From NCBI RefSeq assembly GCF_003428875.1, contig NZ_QQRS01000006.1, forward strand, positions 1 to 64,000: a stretch of DNA of 64,000 nucleotides. Reading direction: 5' to 3'. Shown in pieces: positions 38,189 to 47,819 of this stretch. The translations under genes were made by a program, and so were the position numbers. The notes below the pieces were generated by a model. The model made no database searches. It was not told where the DNA came from and was given only the letters and a program-made list of their open reading frames with translations. The stretch comes from Planomicrobium okeanokoites. Its GTDB lineage: Bacteria; Bacillota; Bacilli; Bacillales_A; Planococcaceae. How positions within the stretch are numbered: the stretch's first letter is position 1; every line of letters begins with the position of its first letter.

Positions 38189-39715
38189 TTAAGACTCAAA
38201 CAATGGCAGAAATTCAATCATTTCATTGATGTATTTTGTCAAAGTGGCTGTTGAAATTCCATAATTTTCAGCAGTCGCTTTTTTAGTGATGCTTTGGTCT
38301 CTTGAGGACTTCACCATATAATCCACGGAAGCTGCCAGCGCCTTCGGGTTTTTGAACGGATAATTTCGCTGGAAGGCGTTATCCACCAGCATAAACCACA
38401 TTTGAAAAGCATATGATCCCTGCTGGGTTACCATCCCTTCTTTTTCATAAAGGATTTCAGTCGCTGTCATCGCCCGCAGAAATGCCCGTTCTTCAGGAAC
38501 TGTTTCCTTAAACGGATGCCCCAAAGCATAGCCCAGCATAAATGTTTCAATAATGGTCGGCTGTTCACTTTTCAGCCATTTTGGATGCGCGATGATTTCC
38601 TGTTTATGTGATGATTTTCCGAGAAGGAACATCCCGTACAATCTTTCACTTCTGTGTGAGTGGTCCAACTTCTCGACCAGATAATCACGGTCATGCTCCA
38701 GTGCGTCGGAATGCGGCATTGTCATATTCTCCTGCCACGGCTCGTACCCTTCTTTGCCTGGGTCCATCGCAGTCAATTGTTTCCATGCCTGCCTTGCCAC
38801 ATCTTCATGGTTTGAGTGGTAAGCGGCATGTGACAGCCAGAAGTAAAATGCCGGATCTCCGTCAAAACCTCTTTTCTGCAAACTTCTCAACCAGCGGTAA
38901 GCCTCTTTATACTTACCGACAAGCGCAAAAGTCGCCCCTAATTTATAACGGTGTTCAAAAACGTATGGCTGGATCTTTTTAAGAAGATCTAATATATCAT
39001 CCAATTCATCATTTTTTTCATAATAATGAAAGACGGCTAAATTGCACAAAGCATGAAGGTTGCCCGTGTTTCTGCGCAAAACATCATGCAGCAATGCCTT
39101 TGCCATTTCGGTTTCACCAATATAGAAATAAGCAAGCGCCAAATTATTATGCGCTCCCCAGAAATCCGGTTTATCGGCTACCAGATCCTCCAGCATACTG
39201 ATGGCGTCAGTGAAATTACCCTGTTCCATCAGACGGCGGGCTTTTTCCTGAAGATAGAAGTATTCGCTGTCCTGCGCTTCACCTTCATCATCCAGCAGCT
39301 GCCAGTCTTCCTGTTCGGCAAAATCGATGATTTCCATCGCTTCTTCTGCATATTTGCCATGCACATCCGCTTCAACATATCTCTTTGCGTATTTCCGTGC
39401 ATCAAGAAATAAACCCATATGGGCATGTACTTCAGAAAGGAAAAACAGGATGTCCGTTTCTTCCGGATCCAGCTCCTGGGCTGTCCGCAATACGTCCATT
39501 GCCTGTTCAAATTCCTGCATCTCCATCAGTACAATGCCAAACTGCATCATGATCAGCGGATCTTCCGGACTTAATTCCGTGGCCCGCTGCAGATACTTAT
39601 GAGCTTTCGGGTAATTGTCGCGCTGCAATTCCTTGAGCGCTTTCTTATAGTAATATTCACCTGTAGGAATGAATGACAGTACATTCTCGTGATTGTTTTT
39701 CTTTTTATTCTCCAA
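38189..39715 (-). CDS. yvcD: TPR-repeat protein, YvcD-like
   Basis: 508 aa cytoplasmic protein with tetratricopeptide repeats. Repeats are clear at about 23-100 (YYYKKALKELQRDNYPKAHKYL...) and 160-240, with more degenerate units beyond. The C-terminal ~80 residues include a possible helix-turn-helix (KKATAENYGISTATLTKYINEM). The start is TTG 39715 with GGAGG. Between trxB and the his operon, as in Bacillus. Function unknown; TPRs imply protein-protein interaction. Confidence 0.88.
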   Translation of the reverse strand: MENKKKNNHENVLSFIPTGEYYYKKALKELQRDNYPKAHKYLQRATELSPEDPLIMMQFGIVLMEMQEFEQAMDVLRTAQELDPEETDILFFLSEVHAHMGLFLDARKYAKRYVEADVHGKYAEEAMEIIDFAEQEDWQLLDDEGEAQDSEYFYLQEKARRLMEQGNFTDAISMLEDLVADKPDFWGAHNNLALAYFYIGETEMAKALLHDVLRRNTGNLHALCNLAVFHYYEKNDELDDILDLLKKIQPYVFEHRYKLGATFALVGKYKEAYRWLRSLQKRGFDGDPAFYFWLSHAAYHSNHEDVARQAWKQLTAMDPGKEGYEPWQENMTMPHSDALEHDRDYLVEKLDHSHRSERLYGMFLLGKSSHKQEIIAHPKWLKSEQPTIIETFMLGYALGHPFKETVPEERAFLRAMTATEILYEKEGMVTQQGSYAFQMWFMLVDNAFQRNYPFKNPKALAASVDYMVKSSRDQSITKKATAENYGISTATLTKYINEMIEFLPLFES

Positions 39716-39795
39716 AATAAGCCTCCGAAAAAGTTATAGGATCGACCTTGATCGCCCTTCCCTTTAATATCCTTTAAGTATAGCATATTCGGCAC

Positions 39796-40422
39796 TTATT
39801 TACTTGTGGTTTTTGTCTGGTGGCGCTCCTTTAAAACAGCCATCACCTTGTCCAGATCCACTCCCTGTTCCTGCAGCAGGACCATTACGTGATAGAAGAG
39901 ATCGGCTGTTTCCATCGACAGTTCTTCAGCGTCCCGATTCTTCGCGGCAATGATCACTTCCGCCGCTTCTTCTCCGACTTTCTTGCAGATCTTATCGATG
40001 CCTTCTTCAAAAAGATAAGTCGTATAAGCGCCTTCCGGCATTTCGCTCTGGCGGTTGCGGATCAATACTTTCAGCTCTTCAAGCATATCTCCTGCTGAAG
40101 TTTTGCTTTCCCCGTAAATCGTTTCATTGAAGCATGACTGTTCGCCTGTATGGCAGGCTGGTCCATTCGGAATCACTTCATAGATCACTGCGTCGGCATC
40201 GCAATCCGCTTTCACAGAAATGACTTTTTGTGTATTCCCGCTGGTCGCCCCTTTATTCCATAATTCCTGACGGCTTCTTGAATAGAGCCAGGTTTCCCCG
40301 TTCTCCATCGTCTTGTCGATCGCTTCCTGATTAGCGTACGCTAAAGTCAGCACCTGCTTTGTTTCACTGTCCTGTATGATTACCGGCACTAAGCCGTCCT
40401 GGTCAAATTTCAATTGCGTCAT
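39796..40422 (-). CDS. hisI: Phosphoribosyl-AMP cyclohydrolase / phosphoribosyl-ATP pyrophosphatase (HisIE)
   Basis: 208 aa bifunctional enzyme for steps 2 and 3 of histidine synthesis. The N-terminal HisI domain (1-110) shows [26 protein letters not shown] with zinc/metal ligands. The C-terminal HisE domain (about 115-208) shows [17 protein letters not shown] and [13 protein letters not shown]. It overlaps hisF by 4 nt and is the last gene of the his operon. Confidence 0.96.
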   Translation of the reverse strand: MTQLKFDQDGLVPVIIQDSETKQVLTLAYANQEAIDKTMENGETWLYSRSRQELWNKGATSGNTQKVISVKADCDADAVIYEVIPNGPACHTGEQSCFNETIYGESKTSAGDMLEELKVLIRNRQSEMPEGAYTTYLFEEGIDKICKKVGEEAAEVIIAAKNRDAEELSMETADLFYHVMVLLQEQGVDLDKVMAVLKERHQTKTTSK

Positions 40423-41171
40423 CTGACATTCACTCCTTCTGTGCGCAGGTAGTCTTTCACTTCTGCGATGCTTGTTTCTTTATAATGAAAGATCGATGCG
40501 GCCAGCGCCGCGTCGGCATCCACTGTTTCAAAAACCTCTTTGAAATGTTCCCTGTTCCCTGCACCGCCGCTGGCAATGACGGGCACTTCGACTGCATCTC
40601 TTACAGCTTTTGTCAAAGCCAGATCAAAGCCGTTTTTAGCACCGTCCTTGTCCATGCTCGTCAGCAGCAATTCGCCTGCACCAAGTTCAACACTGCGTTT
40701 CGCCCATTCCACAGCATCCCATTCGGTTTTATTGCGGCCGCCGTGTGTGTAGACGTCCCACCCATTGCCGTTCCACTTGGCATCAATTGCTACGACGATG
40801 CATTGCGATCCGAAAAAGTCAGCACCTTCTTTGATCAATTCCGGACGATCAAGGGCGGCAGTGTTCAATGAAACCTTGTCCGCGCCAGCGCGGAGCATGC
40901 GTTTGATATCTTCAAGCGTACGAATGCCACCTCCGACAGTAAAGGGGATCGACAATTCACTGGCAACTATTTTAACAACTTCGACCATTGTCTCTTTGCC
41001 TTCATGCGAAGCTGAAATATCGAGGAATGTCAGTTCATCGGCTCCTTGCTTGTCATAAAATCTGGCGAGTTCGACAGGGTCGCCGGCGTCTCTCAAAGAA
41101 ACGAAACTGACCCCTTTTACAACTCGCCCCTCTTTCACGTCAAGGCAGGGAATTATGCGTTTTGTCAGCAT
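40419..41171 (-). CDS. hisF: Imidazole glycerol phosphate synthase, cyclase subunit HisF
   Basis: 250 aa (beta/alpha)8 barrel that closes the imidazole ring using ammonia from HisH. Catalytic Asp11 ([10 protein letters not shown]) and Asp about 130 (VVAIDAKW). Overlaps hisA by 7 nt and hisI by 4 nt. Confidence 0.97.
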   Translation of the reverse strand: MLTKRIIPCLDVKEGRVVKGVSFVSLRDAGDPVELARFYDKQGADELTFLDISASHEGKETMVEVVKIVASELSIPFTVGGGIRTLEDIKRMLRAGADKVSLNTAALDRPELIKEGADFFGSQCIVVAIDAKWNGNGWDVYTHGGRNKTEWDAVEWAKRSVELGAGELLLTSMDKDGAKNGFDLALTKAVRDAVEVPVIASGGAGNREHFKEVFETVDADAALAASIFHYKETSIAEVKDYLRTEGVNVR

Positions 41172-41893
41172 GACAAAGCCTCCTCCAGTGTAAACCGCTC
41201 TTCGTACAGCGCTTTTCCGATAATGACGCCGGTAATCGAGCTGCTGCCAGCTGCCTCTTTGACGTTCAGCACGTCGTTAAGAGTGCCGATGCCGCCGGAT
41301 ACGATGACTTCTGCTGAACCATCTTCGACCAATTGTTTGTTGGCTTCAATATTCGGTCCCGCCAGCGTTCCATCCGTCGCGATATCAGTGTAGATGAAAT
41401 GACGTGCCCCTTTTGAGACAAAAAAACGCGCGACATCAGCAGCCGGCTGCACAGATGTTTCCGTCCAGCCTTCTGTGGCAGCCAGTCCGTCTTTTGCATC
41501 GATGCCGATAACAATGCGGTCTGCACCGAACTCTTCAATGAAAGAAACAACCAATTCCGGTTCACGAATTGCCAGACTTCCGATAATGACACGGGCTATA
41601 CCATTGTCCAGATAAAAACGGATATCTTCAGCTGTCCGGATACCGCCGCCGACTTGCACTTTCAAGCCCAGTTTTGCAGCTCCGATTACAGATTCATCAT
41701 TAATCCGATGACCGGCCTTTGCGCCGTCCAAGTCGACCATGTGCAGCCATTCCGCTCCCGCTTCCGCGAATTTTTTCGCCATCTCGACTGGCGAATCACC
41801 GTATACCGTTTCCTGTCCGTAATCCCCCTGGAACAGGCGGACACATTTGCCGCCTCTCAGGTCAATTGCCGGATAGATTTGAAAGTTGCTCAT
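41165..41893 (-). CDS. hisA: ProFAR isomerase HisA
   Basis: 242 aa barrel enzyme isomerising ProFAR to PRFAR. Catalytic Asp11 ([15 protein letters not shown]) and the second Asp in YTDIATDGT; phosphate site [10 protein letters not shown]. Start ATG 41893 with GGGGG 7 nt upstream; an open extension to 41986 runs inside hisH and is not homologous. The start lies within hisH (32-nt overlap). Confidence 0.96.
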   Translation of the reverse strand: MSNFQIYPAIDLRGGKCVRLFQGDYGQETVYGDSPVEMAKKFAEAGAEWLHMVDLDGAKAGHRINDESVIGAAKLGLKVQVGGGIRTAEDIRFYLDNGIARVIIGSLAIREPELVVSFIEEFGADRIVIGIDAKDGLAATEGWTETSVQPAADVARFFVSKGARHFIYTDIATDGTLAGPNIEANKQLVEDGSAEVIVSGGIGTLNDVLNVKEAAGSSSITGVIIGKALYEERFTLEEALSC

Positions 41894-42515
41894 TATTGTT
41901 CCCCCTGACATTCGCGATCCATTGTTCCAATAAATAATGGCCGAAATCACCTGATTTTTCCGGGTGAAATTGCATTCCGGTAACAAGTCCCTTGCCTACA
42001 ACTCCCGGAACATTGATATTGCCATATTCGGCTGACGCAAAAATTTCCGTTTCCTCTGCTTCCGTAACGTAAAATGAATGCACAAAATAAACATGCGTAT
42101 CGACTTGCAGGCTTTTCAGCCAAAATGGCATTGCGGAAAAATCGAGGCGGTTCCATCCCATATGCGGGATGCGGTAGGTCCCTTTTTCAAAACGCCGGAT
42201 TTTGCCTTTAAGCAGTCCAAGACCTTTTGTCAGCCGCACTTCTGAACTGTCTTCATATAATAATTGCATGCCAAGGCAAATTCCGAGCAGCGGTATGCCC
42301 TTTTCAGGCAGCGAACGGATGAATTCCGACAATCCTTTTGAATCCAGAAGCTCCATCGCGTCGGGAAAAGCCCCAACACCAGGCAGCAGAATCGCTTCCG
42401 CTTCCAGCAGCGTTTCCGGGTCATCGGAAAGAATGACTGTACAATCGAGTTTCTTCAATGCCTGTTCGACACTGAAAAGATTGCCCATGCCGTAATCGAT
42501 GATTCCGATGATCAT
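41862..42515 (-). CDS. hisH: Imidazole glycerol phosphate synthase, glutaminase subunit HisH
   Basis: 217 aa class I glutamine amidotransferase. Nucleophile Cys80 (LLGICLGMQLL), with His and Glu in QFHPEKSGDFG. Supplies ammonia to HisF. The C-terminus extends about 15 residues beyond the usual end, across the hisA start. Overlaps hisB by 4 nt. Confidence 0.96.
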   Translation of the reverse strand: MIIGIIDYGMGNLFSVEQALKKLDCTVILSDDPETLLEAEAILLPGVGAFPDAMELLDSKGLSEFIRSLPEKGIPLLGICLGMQLLYEDSSEVRLTKGLGLLKGKIRRFEKGTYRIPHMGWNRLDFSAMPFWLKSLQVDTHVYFVHSFYVTEAEETEIFASAEYGNINVPGVVGKGLVTGMQFHPEKSGDFGHYLLEQWIANVRGNNNEQLSNLSGN

Positions 42516-43099
42516 GTCAACAGCCCCTTTGTCGAAGGCACCCCTTTGACCCGCGGGTCTATTTGGGTCGCTTCATCAAGTGCGCGTGCCAAAGCTTTGA
42601 AAACAGCTTCGATGATGTGGTGCGTGTTCTTTCCATAATGGATGATAACATGGACATTCAAGCGTGATTCCAGCGCAAATTTCCATAGGAATTCATAAAC
42701 CAGTTCGGTATCGAATGTGCCCACTTTTTCATTCGGAATGTCACCTCTGAACTCCAGGTGAGGCCGATTCGAACAATCTATGACCACCTGTGCAAGCGCG
42801 TCATCCATCGGCACAAATGCATTACCGTAGCGGCGAATGCCTTTTTTATCGCCAAGCGCCTCTCTGACAGCCTGTCCCAATACAATTCCGATATCTTCCG
42901 TCGTATGGTGGTCATCGATGTGCGTATCACCATCCGCTTTAATGTCCCCATCAAATAAACCGTGCTTGATGAACAGGTCCAGCATGTGGTCCATGAACGG
43001 CACACCGGTTTCTATATTTGCTTTGCCTTCTCCGTCAATTGAAAATGCGATATCTATTTTTGTTTCATTTGTATTCCGTTTCAATTCCGCTTTTCTCAT
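42512..43099 (-). CDS. hisB: Imidazoleglycerol-phosphate dehydratase HisB
   Basis: 195 aa manganese enzyme, monofunctional (no HisN phosphatase domain). Metal motifs DHMLDLFIKHG, HIDDHHTTEDIG and HIIEAVFKALARAL are present. Start ATG 43099 shares one base with the hisD stop (TAATG). Upstream in-frame start at 43120 lies inside hisD. Confidence 0.96.
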   Translation of the reverse strand: MRKAELKRNTNETKIDIAFSIDGEGKANIETGVPFMDHMLDLFIKHGLFDGDIKADGDTHIDDHHTTEDIGIVLGQAVREALGDKKGIRRYGNAFVPMDDALAQVVIDCSNRPHLEFRGDIPNEKVGTFDTELVYEFLWKFALESRLNVHVIIHYGKNTHHIIEAVFKALARALDEATQIDPRVKGVPSTKGLLT

Positions 43100-44379
43100 T
43101 ACCGATTCTCCTTTTTCCATTGCCGTGATTCCACTGCCCGCGCATGGGCTTCCAAGCCTTCAAGCCTGGCCAGTCGGGCAATCTTCTCTTTATTGTCCTG
43201 CCAAGCCTGCTCGCTGTAATGGATGATGCTCGTCCGTTTTAAAAAGTCATAGACCGACAGAGCACTTGAAAATCTCGCCGTGCTGTTGGTCGGCAATACA
43301 TGGTTTGTGCCGGCAAAATAATCACCGATCGGCTCTGAAGAATAGCGTCCGATGAAGATGGCGCCCGCATGTTTAACCTTTTCGGCATCTTCCACTGCGT
43401 TAACTGTCATGATTTCAAGGTGCTCAGGTGCCAATTGATTGGCCGCGGCTATCAGTTCTTCCATTGTTTCCCCGAGGTAAATTGCACCGAAATCCTCGAT
43501 CGCCGCTCGGGCAATGGATTGCCGTGGCAGTTCCATCAATTGTCTCTCCACTTCTTCAGACACCGCTTTAGCCAGGGCTACATCCGTCGTCAACAGCACC
43601 GCACTCGCCATTGGATCATGCTCAGCCTGCGACAGCAGATCTGCAGCGATTTCGTCCGGATAAGCCGTTGCATCCGCTATGATGGCAATTTCACTCGGAC
43701 CTGCAATCATATCGATTGCCACGTCCCCATTCACTTCGCTTTTGGCCAGCGCCACGAAGATATTGCCCGGCCCGGTTATCTTATCGACCGGCGAAATGGA
43801 TTCAGTGCCATAAGCCAATGCCGCAATCGCCTGTGCTCCGCCGGATTTATAGATTTCCTCAATGCCAAGAATATGTGCTGCCGCTAATACACCGTCCGAC
43901 AGCGAACCGTCTGCTGCGGGAGGTGACATCAGCACAATTCTTTGGACGCCTGCAGCTTGAGCCGGTATTACATTCATCAGCACCGAGGAAGGATACGCTG
44001 CCGTGCCGCCTGGGACATATAAGCCGGCTGATTCAATGGCCGTCACCCGCTGACCGACATAAGAACCGTTCGTCTGGATTACTTTATATCCTTCCTGCTT
44101 TTGGTTTGCATGGTATGCCCTGATATTTTCAGCAGCTTCTGCAAGATCACTTAATAATTGCGGATCAAACCGTTTTACTGCTTGCTCAATTTCTTGCCGG
44201 GACACCCGCAAATCGGTCAATTCCGCCTGATCCCATTTTTTCGCAAAGCGGATCAATGCAGCGTCACCTTCGCTTCGGACCGTTCGGATAATTGCTTTTA
44301 CCGCCTCTAATTGATCGGCCGTCGCATTTCCACCAGTTCTTCTAATTGAAACCGCCGACGACAATCGTGTGATGTTCAT
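43099..44379 (-). CDS. hisD: Histidinol dehydrogenase HisD
   Basis: 426 aa zinc- and NAD-dependent enzyme for the last two steps of histidine synthesis. Signature region spans IDMIAGPSEIAIIAD and LLSQAEHDPMASAVLLT; catalytic Glu/His in LAPEHLEIM, and FAGTNHVLPT. One-base overlap with hisB gives coupled translation. Confidence 0.97.
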   Translation of the reverse strand: MNITRLSSAVSIRRTGGNATADQLEAVKAIIRTVRSEGDAALIRFAKKWDQAELTDLRVSRQEIEQAVKRFDPQLLSDLAEAAENIRAYHANQKQEGYKVIQTNGSYVGQRVTAIESAGLYVPGGTAAYPSSVLMNVIPAQAAGVQRIVLMSPPAADGSLSDGVLAAAHILGIEEIYKSGGAQAIAALAYGTESISPVDKITGPGNIFVALAKSEVNGDVAIDMIAGPSEIAIIADATAYPDEIAADLLSQAEHDPMASAVLLTTDVALAKAVSEEVERQLMELPRQSIARAAIEDFGAIYLGETMEELIAAANQLAPEHLEIMTVNAVEDAEKVKHAGAIFIGRYSSEPIGDYFAGTNHVLPTNSTARFSSALSVYDFLKRTSIIHYSEQAWQDNKEKIARLARLEGLEAHARAVESRQWKKENR

Positions 44380-44387
44380 ATTAACGC

Positions 44388-45002
44388 CTACTTTCTTAAA
44401 CGCTCCACGATTTCATCGATCCTCTTCTGTTTCAGCCTGTAGCTGACCGGGTTCGCAATAAGCCGTGAAGTGATGTCTGTAATTTTATCGTATTCAACCA
44501 ATCCATTTTCTTTCAGGGTTTTGCCTGTCGAAACAATATCGACAATCCGTTCCGCCAAACCGATCATAGGTGCCAGCTCGATCGAACCATTCAGCTCGAT
44601 GATTTCAACCTGCTCCCCCCGGCTGCGGAAAAATTGAGAAGCGATATCCGGATATTTCGTGGCAATACGCGGAGTCATCTCATCCATTTTCGTATCCGGC
44701 AAACCGGCAGTCGCAATATAGCAGCGGCTGATTTCGAGATCCAGCAGCTCATGTACATCACGCGCCTGCTCAAGAAGCACATCTTTGCCGGCAATTCCGA
44801 TATCGGCGACGCCATGCTCCACATAAACAGGCACATCCATCGGTTTCGACAAAATAAACCGGAACCCTTCATTTGGCGCTTCCACTATCAATTTCCGGGA
44901 GTCGTCCAATTCCTCCGGCAAATCAAATCCCGCCTTAACAAGCAGTTCATAAGCTTCCTCAAAAATGCGGCCTTTCGGCATCGCAATCGTCAATTTATCC
45001 AT
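44388..45002 (-). CDS. hisG: ATP phosphoribosyltransferase, short form HisG
   Basis: 204 aa catalytic subunit of the first committed step. It is the short form lacking the C-terminal regulatory domain, so it needs HisZ, encoded immediately upstream. Motifs [27 protein letters not shown] and [18 protein letters not shown]. Start ATG 45002, overlapping hisZ by 8 nt; a GTG three codons earlier is possible. Confidence 0.96.
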   Translation of the reverse strand: MDKLTIAMPKGRIFEEAYELLVKAGFDLPEELDDSRKLIVEAPNEGFRFILSKPMDVPVYVEHGVADIGIAGKDVLLEQARDVHELLDLEISRCYIATAGLPDTKMDEMTPRIATKYPDIASQFFRSRGEQVEIIELNGSIELAPMIGLAERIVDIVSTGKTLKENGLVEYDKITDITSRLIANPVSYRLKQKRIDEIVERLRK

Positions 45003-46158
45003 TTTCTTCACCGTCCATTCGAATCACTTTTGAGAACAGTGAACTGAACTCTTCCTGGGCTTTTACAGCTGAAGCGAATTGAAGTGTCACTCTTTCGCCC
45101 GCTTTTCTTAATTTGTTTGCTTCGATATGCGCATTCTCTTCATTTTCTTCATTAAATAAAATCAGGGTTTGCTCCGTATTTTCCTGTTCAGCCGGCATTG
45201 CTTCCAGTAACCGATCGACACGCAGGCCAAAGCCGGTAGCCCCGACATGCAATCCGAATTGCTTCATCAAGCCGTCATAACGGCCGCCGTTCCCCAGCGG
45301 AAATCCGCTGCCTTCTCCGTAGATTTCAAAAACCATGCCTGTGTAATACGTCATATGGCTCGTAAATGAAAGGTCATAAGTGACGAAATCCGCCAAACCA
45401 TTGCGATCCAGCAAGGTTTTCAATTTACGCATGTCTTCATAAAGCGACTGCTGAACCGTGTCTGTTTGATCAATCCACTGCTCCCAGTCTTCGAGACGCG
45501 TCGTATTCATGATCAATTTAAGCGAATTTTTCGCAGCCGTATCATCGACCAGGTTGTCGACCATATTTTCGTAGGCCACCTTGTTTTTTGCCACCATTTC
45601 AGCGCGCAGCTTTTCAGCGAGCGCGTCATCAAGTCCGTAGCCCCGTAATACTTGCTGAAGCAATTGTGTGTGGCCAATGACGATGCGTCCTGATCCGACA
45701 TTCAGGCCGCGAAGGATTTCTGTCGCCAGTAAAATGACTTCCGCATCTGCGTACAGTGATTCATCACCAATCAGCTCGACACCCATCTGCTCGAACTCCG
45801 CTGGGCGTCCGCCTTCCCTCAATTGGGCGCGGAACACGTTTGAATAATAGCCGAGCCGCACAGGCATCTTCTCTTTTAATAATTTGGATGCGGCTACGCG
45901 TGCAATCGGTGATGTCATATCCGGCCGCAGCACTAGTGTCTGCCCTTGATTATCCAGCAATTTGAATAATTGATTGTCAGCGATTGCCGAAATCTTGCCG
46001 ATTGTTTCGTAGTATTCCAAACTCGGCGTCTGCAGCATCTCATAGCCGAATTGCTCCATTATCTTTATACCCACTTTGCTGAGCTTAGACTTCCTTTTTA
46101 CGATTGAGGGAAAATCATCACGCATGCCCAGCGGTTTTTCGAACATTTGGATTGTCAT
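44995..46158 (-). CDS. hisZ: ATP phosphoribosyltransferase regulatory subunit HisZ
   Basis: 387 aa paralogue of the histidyl-tRNA synthetase catalytic core without the anticodon-binding domain. Class II motif 2 region [23 protein letters not shown] and the GNGGRYDGL region are recognisable. Forms the allosteric complex with short HisG. First gene of hisZGDBHAF-IE; ATG with GGAAGTG. The operon lacks hisC and a histidinol phosphatase, which lie elsewhere in Bacillus. Confidence 0.95.
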   Translation of the reverse strand: MTIQMFEKPLGMRDDFPSIVKRKSKLSKVGIKIMEQFGYEMLQTPSLEYYETIGKISAIADNQLFKLLDNQGQTLVLRPDMTSPIARVAASKLLKEKMPVRLGYYSNVFRAQLREGGRPAEFEQMGVELIGDESLYADAEVILLATEILRGLNVGSGRIVIGHTQLLQQVLRGYGLDDALAEKLRAEMVAKNKVAYENMVDNLVDDTAAKNSLKLIMNTTRLEDWEQWIDQTDTVQQSLYEDMRKLKTLLDRNGLADFVTYDLSFTSHMTYYTGMVFEIYGEGSGFPLGNGGRYDGLMKQFGLHVGATGFGLRVDRLLEAMPAEQENTEQTLILFNEENEENAHIEANKLRKAGERVTLQFASAVKAQEEFSSLFSKVIRMDGEENG

Positions 46159-46219
46159 AAATTCACTTCCTATTTATGGATATTTTACTTTAGTTCGCTA
46201 ATGTAATAAAGTAATTATT

Positions 46220-46249
46220 ATTTTATCGTATATTATGGTTGAAGGTCAA
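46220..46249 (-). promoter_or_regulatory. his operon promoter
   Basis: TTGACC (46244-46249) and TAAAAT (46220-46225) with an 18-nt spacer, about 60 nt upstream of hisZ. The leader is too short for a T-box. Confidence 0.6.
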
Positions 46250-46260
46250 GAATAAGGCAA

Positions 46261-46293
46261 AAAAATCCCGGAAGCTACTGCTCCTAGGATTTT
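46261..46293 (-). terminator. Second copy of the duplicated terminator
   Basis: AAAATCCCGGAAGCTACTGC followed by TCCTAGGATTTT forms an imperfect hairpin nearly identical to the yvoF terminator at 46633-46665. It lies between repeat copy 7 and the his promoter. Confidence 0.65.
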
Positions 46294-46320
46294 TGGCTTG
46301 TTGAAAAAATAAAGTGAAAA

Positions 46321-46528
46321 CCGATATTGCTCAAAACAGCTGCGCTTTCCTGGGGGCTCGAGCTGAGCTAACTCGTGCTCGTTCCACTTCGCCCGAGTGG
46401 ATCTCAGCACTTCACTCGATAGGGAGTTGGAAAGCCAACTCCGTTTCTATTCCCCTGGGAGTCTTCGCTGTTTTGTTCCATATCTCAAATTGCTTTCTTA
46501 ATAAGAGAAACATTTAACTTCAATATCC
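46321..46528 (-). repeat. Mosaic hairpin repeat, copy 7 (module A)
   Basis: Core CCGATATTGCTCAAAACAGC to GCTGTTTTGTTCCATATCTC (46321-46486), with an outer extension ending AATATCC (46522-46528). It contains GGAGTTGG / CCAACTCC (46423-46442) and the CTCGTGCTCGTTCCACTTCG segment. The 489-bp gap between yvoF and hisZ holds, in order on the minus strand, the yvoF terminator, an internally deleted GC-rich repeat, this copy, a second copy of the terminator, and the his promoter. Confidence 0.85.
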
Positions 46529-46564
46529 GTTTAATAAAGTAAGCACTTAAATTCTACACTTATC

Positions 46565-46601
46565 CAAAATGAAGCGGAAAGCGTCCACCTATAGCGTAAT
46601 G
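46565..46601 (-). repeat. Internally deleted GC-rich hairpin repeat
   Basis: On the minus strand, CATTACGCTATAGGTGGACG continues CTTTCCGCTTCATTTTGG. These are the left and right ends of the full element at 62402-62530 joined directly, with the central ~80 bp missing. Confidence 0.65.
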
Positions 46602-46632
46602 TTTAAAGAGTTCGTCGTTTTCTCGAAAATTT

Positions 46633-46665
46633 AAAAAATCCCAAGAGCTACTGCTCCCGGGATTT
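46633..46665 (-). terminator. yvoF terminator
   Basis: AAAAATCCCGGGAGC / GCTCTTGGGATTTTT hairpin on the minus strand; it starts within the last codons of yvoF and ends in a T-run. Confidence 0.82.
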
Positions 46666-47169
46666 TTCCTCGCGTTCTGCCATCTGTTCAGCTGTGTAAA
46701 TGATCTGCATCGGATTGCCTCCGACAAACGCTCCGGCCGGCACATCCTTGTGCACAAGTGTAGCGGCGGAAACAATTGCTCCATCGCCTATCGTTATACC
46801 TGGCAGAATCGTGCTGTTTGCACCGATCATGACGCGGTCGCCGATAACAACATCACCCAGACGGTATTCTTCGATCAGATATTCGTGCGCCAAGATGGTT
46901 GTGTTATATCCGATGACTGAGTTTTTTCCAACAGAAATATGTTCAGGAAACATGACATCAAGCATAACCATTAACGCAAATGAAGACTGTTCTCCTACTT
47001 TCATGCCGAGAAAATTTTTGTACAACCAGTTTTTCATTGGCAGAAACGGTGTATAACGAGCCGTTTGAATCACAACGAAATTTTTAGCGACTTTCCAGAA
47101 TGGAACAGTTTTATACACATGCCAAAGTGAATTCGGACCCGTCACAAAATGGCGTTCGGTCCTTCTCAT
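46648..47169 (-). CDS. yvoF: Hexapeptide-repeat acyltransferase, YvoF-like
   Basis: 173 aa left-handed beta-helix acyltransferase (LbetaH). Hexapeptide repeats run about 75-155 (ISVGKNSVIGYNTTILAHEY, IGDRVMIGANSTILPGITIG), and the acetyl-CoA-binding end is KDVPAGAFVGGNPMQII. Acceptor unknown. It overlaps ppaX by 4 nt as in the conserved hprK-lgt-yvoD-ppaX-yvoF cluster. Confidence 0.9.
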   Translation of the reverse strand: MRRTERHFVTGPNSLWHVYKTVPFWKVAKNFVVIQTARYTPFLPMKNWLYKNFLGMKVGEQSSFALMVMLDVMFPEHISVGKNSVIGYNTTILAHEYLIEEYRLGDVVIGDRVMIGANSTILPGITIGDGAIVSAATLVHKDVPAGAFVGGNPMQIIYTAEQMAEREEKSREQ

Positions 47170-47819
47170 GCCGTTTCCTCTTTCACCAGTTCCAGAAGGT
47201 CGCTGATGTGCTGCAGCATATAATCCGGTTTGAACGTCGCAAGGAAATCCTCGCCTTTAGCCGACCAGGCAACTCCCGCTGTCCGGACTCCCGCATTTTT
47301 GCCGCCTTCTATATCGTGGGAATTATCTCCGATCATCAGGGATTCGGCCGCACTTGAAGACAATTCCTTCAATGCTTTCAAAATCGGCTCTGGATGCGGT
47401 TTCGGATTTTCTACGTCATCCAGGCTGATAACTGTATCGAATAGTTTCGATACCCCCATGAGCCGAAGTCCATGAAGGATAGTATCCCTTTTCTTGGTGG
47501 AAACTATCGCCATTTTCAATCCTCTGTTCTTCAGGAGATACAGGGTTTCTTCCACTCCGTCGTAGACTGAAACCATTTCATCGTGAAGCGCAAGATTCAA
47601 CTCGCGGTATTCTTTGATCAGCTCCTCTGTTCTTAAAGGGGCAATCGTTTCAAATGTCTGTTTCAGAGACGGTCCGATGAACTGGAGAATATCTTCTCTT
47701 TCATAGCTGTTTGGAAAATGCTTCTCCAGTACCGTTGAAAATGTATGGATGATCAATTCATTTGTATTCAATAATGTTCCATCGAAATCAAATAATAAAG
47801 TCGTTATATTTTTCGTCAT
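47166..47819 (-). CDS. ppaX: Pyrophosphatase PpaX
   Basis: 217 aa HAD-superfamily phosphatase. Motif I LLFDFDGTLLNTNE (Asp11, Asp13), motif II VSTKKR and motif IV IGDNSHDIEGG. In B. subtilis it hydrolyses the pyrophosphate released when HprK dephosphorylates P-Ser-HPr, and hprK is in the same cluster here. Four-nucleotide overlaps with both neighbours. Confidence 0.93.
   Translation of the reverse strand: MTKNITTLLFDFDGTLLNTNELIIHTFSTVLEKHFPNSYEREDILQFIGPSLKQTFETIAPLRTEELIKEYRELNLALHDEMVSVYDGVEETLYLLKNRGLKMAIVSTKKRDTILHGLRLMGVSKLFDTVISLDDVENPKPHPEPILKALKELSSSAAESLMIGDNSHDIEGGKNAGVRTAGVAWSAKGEDFLATFKPDYMLQHISDLLELVKEETA

Noticed and set aside
46159..46320. T-box leader for the his operon
   Set aside because: The leader is short and lacks the T-box sequence and specifier stem; only promoter and terminator elements are seen.
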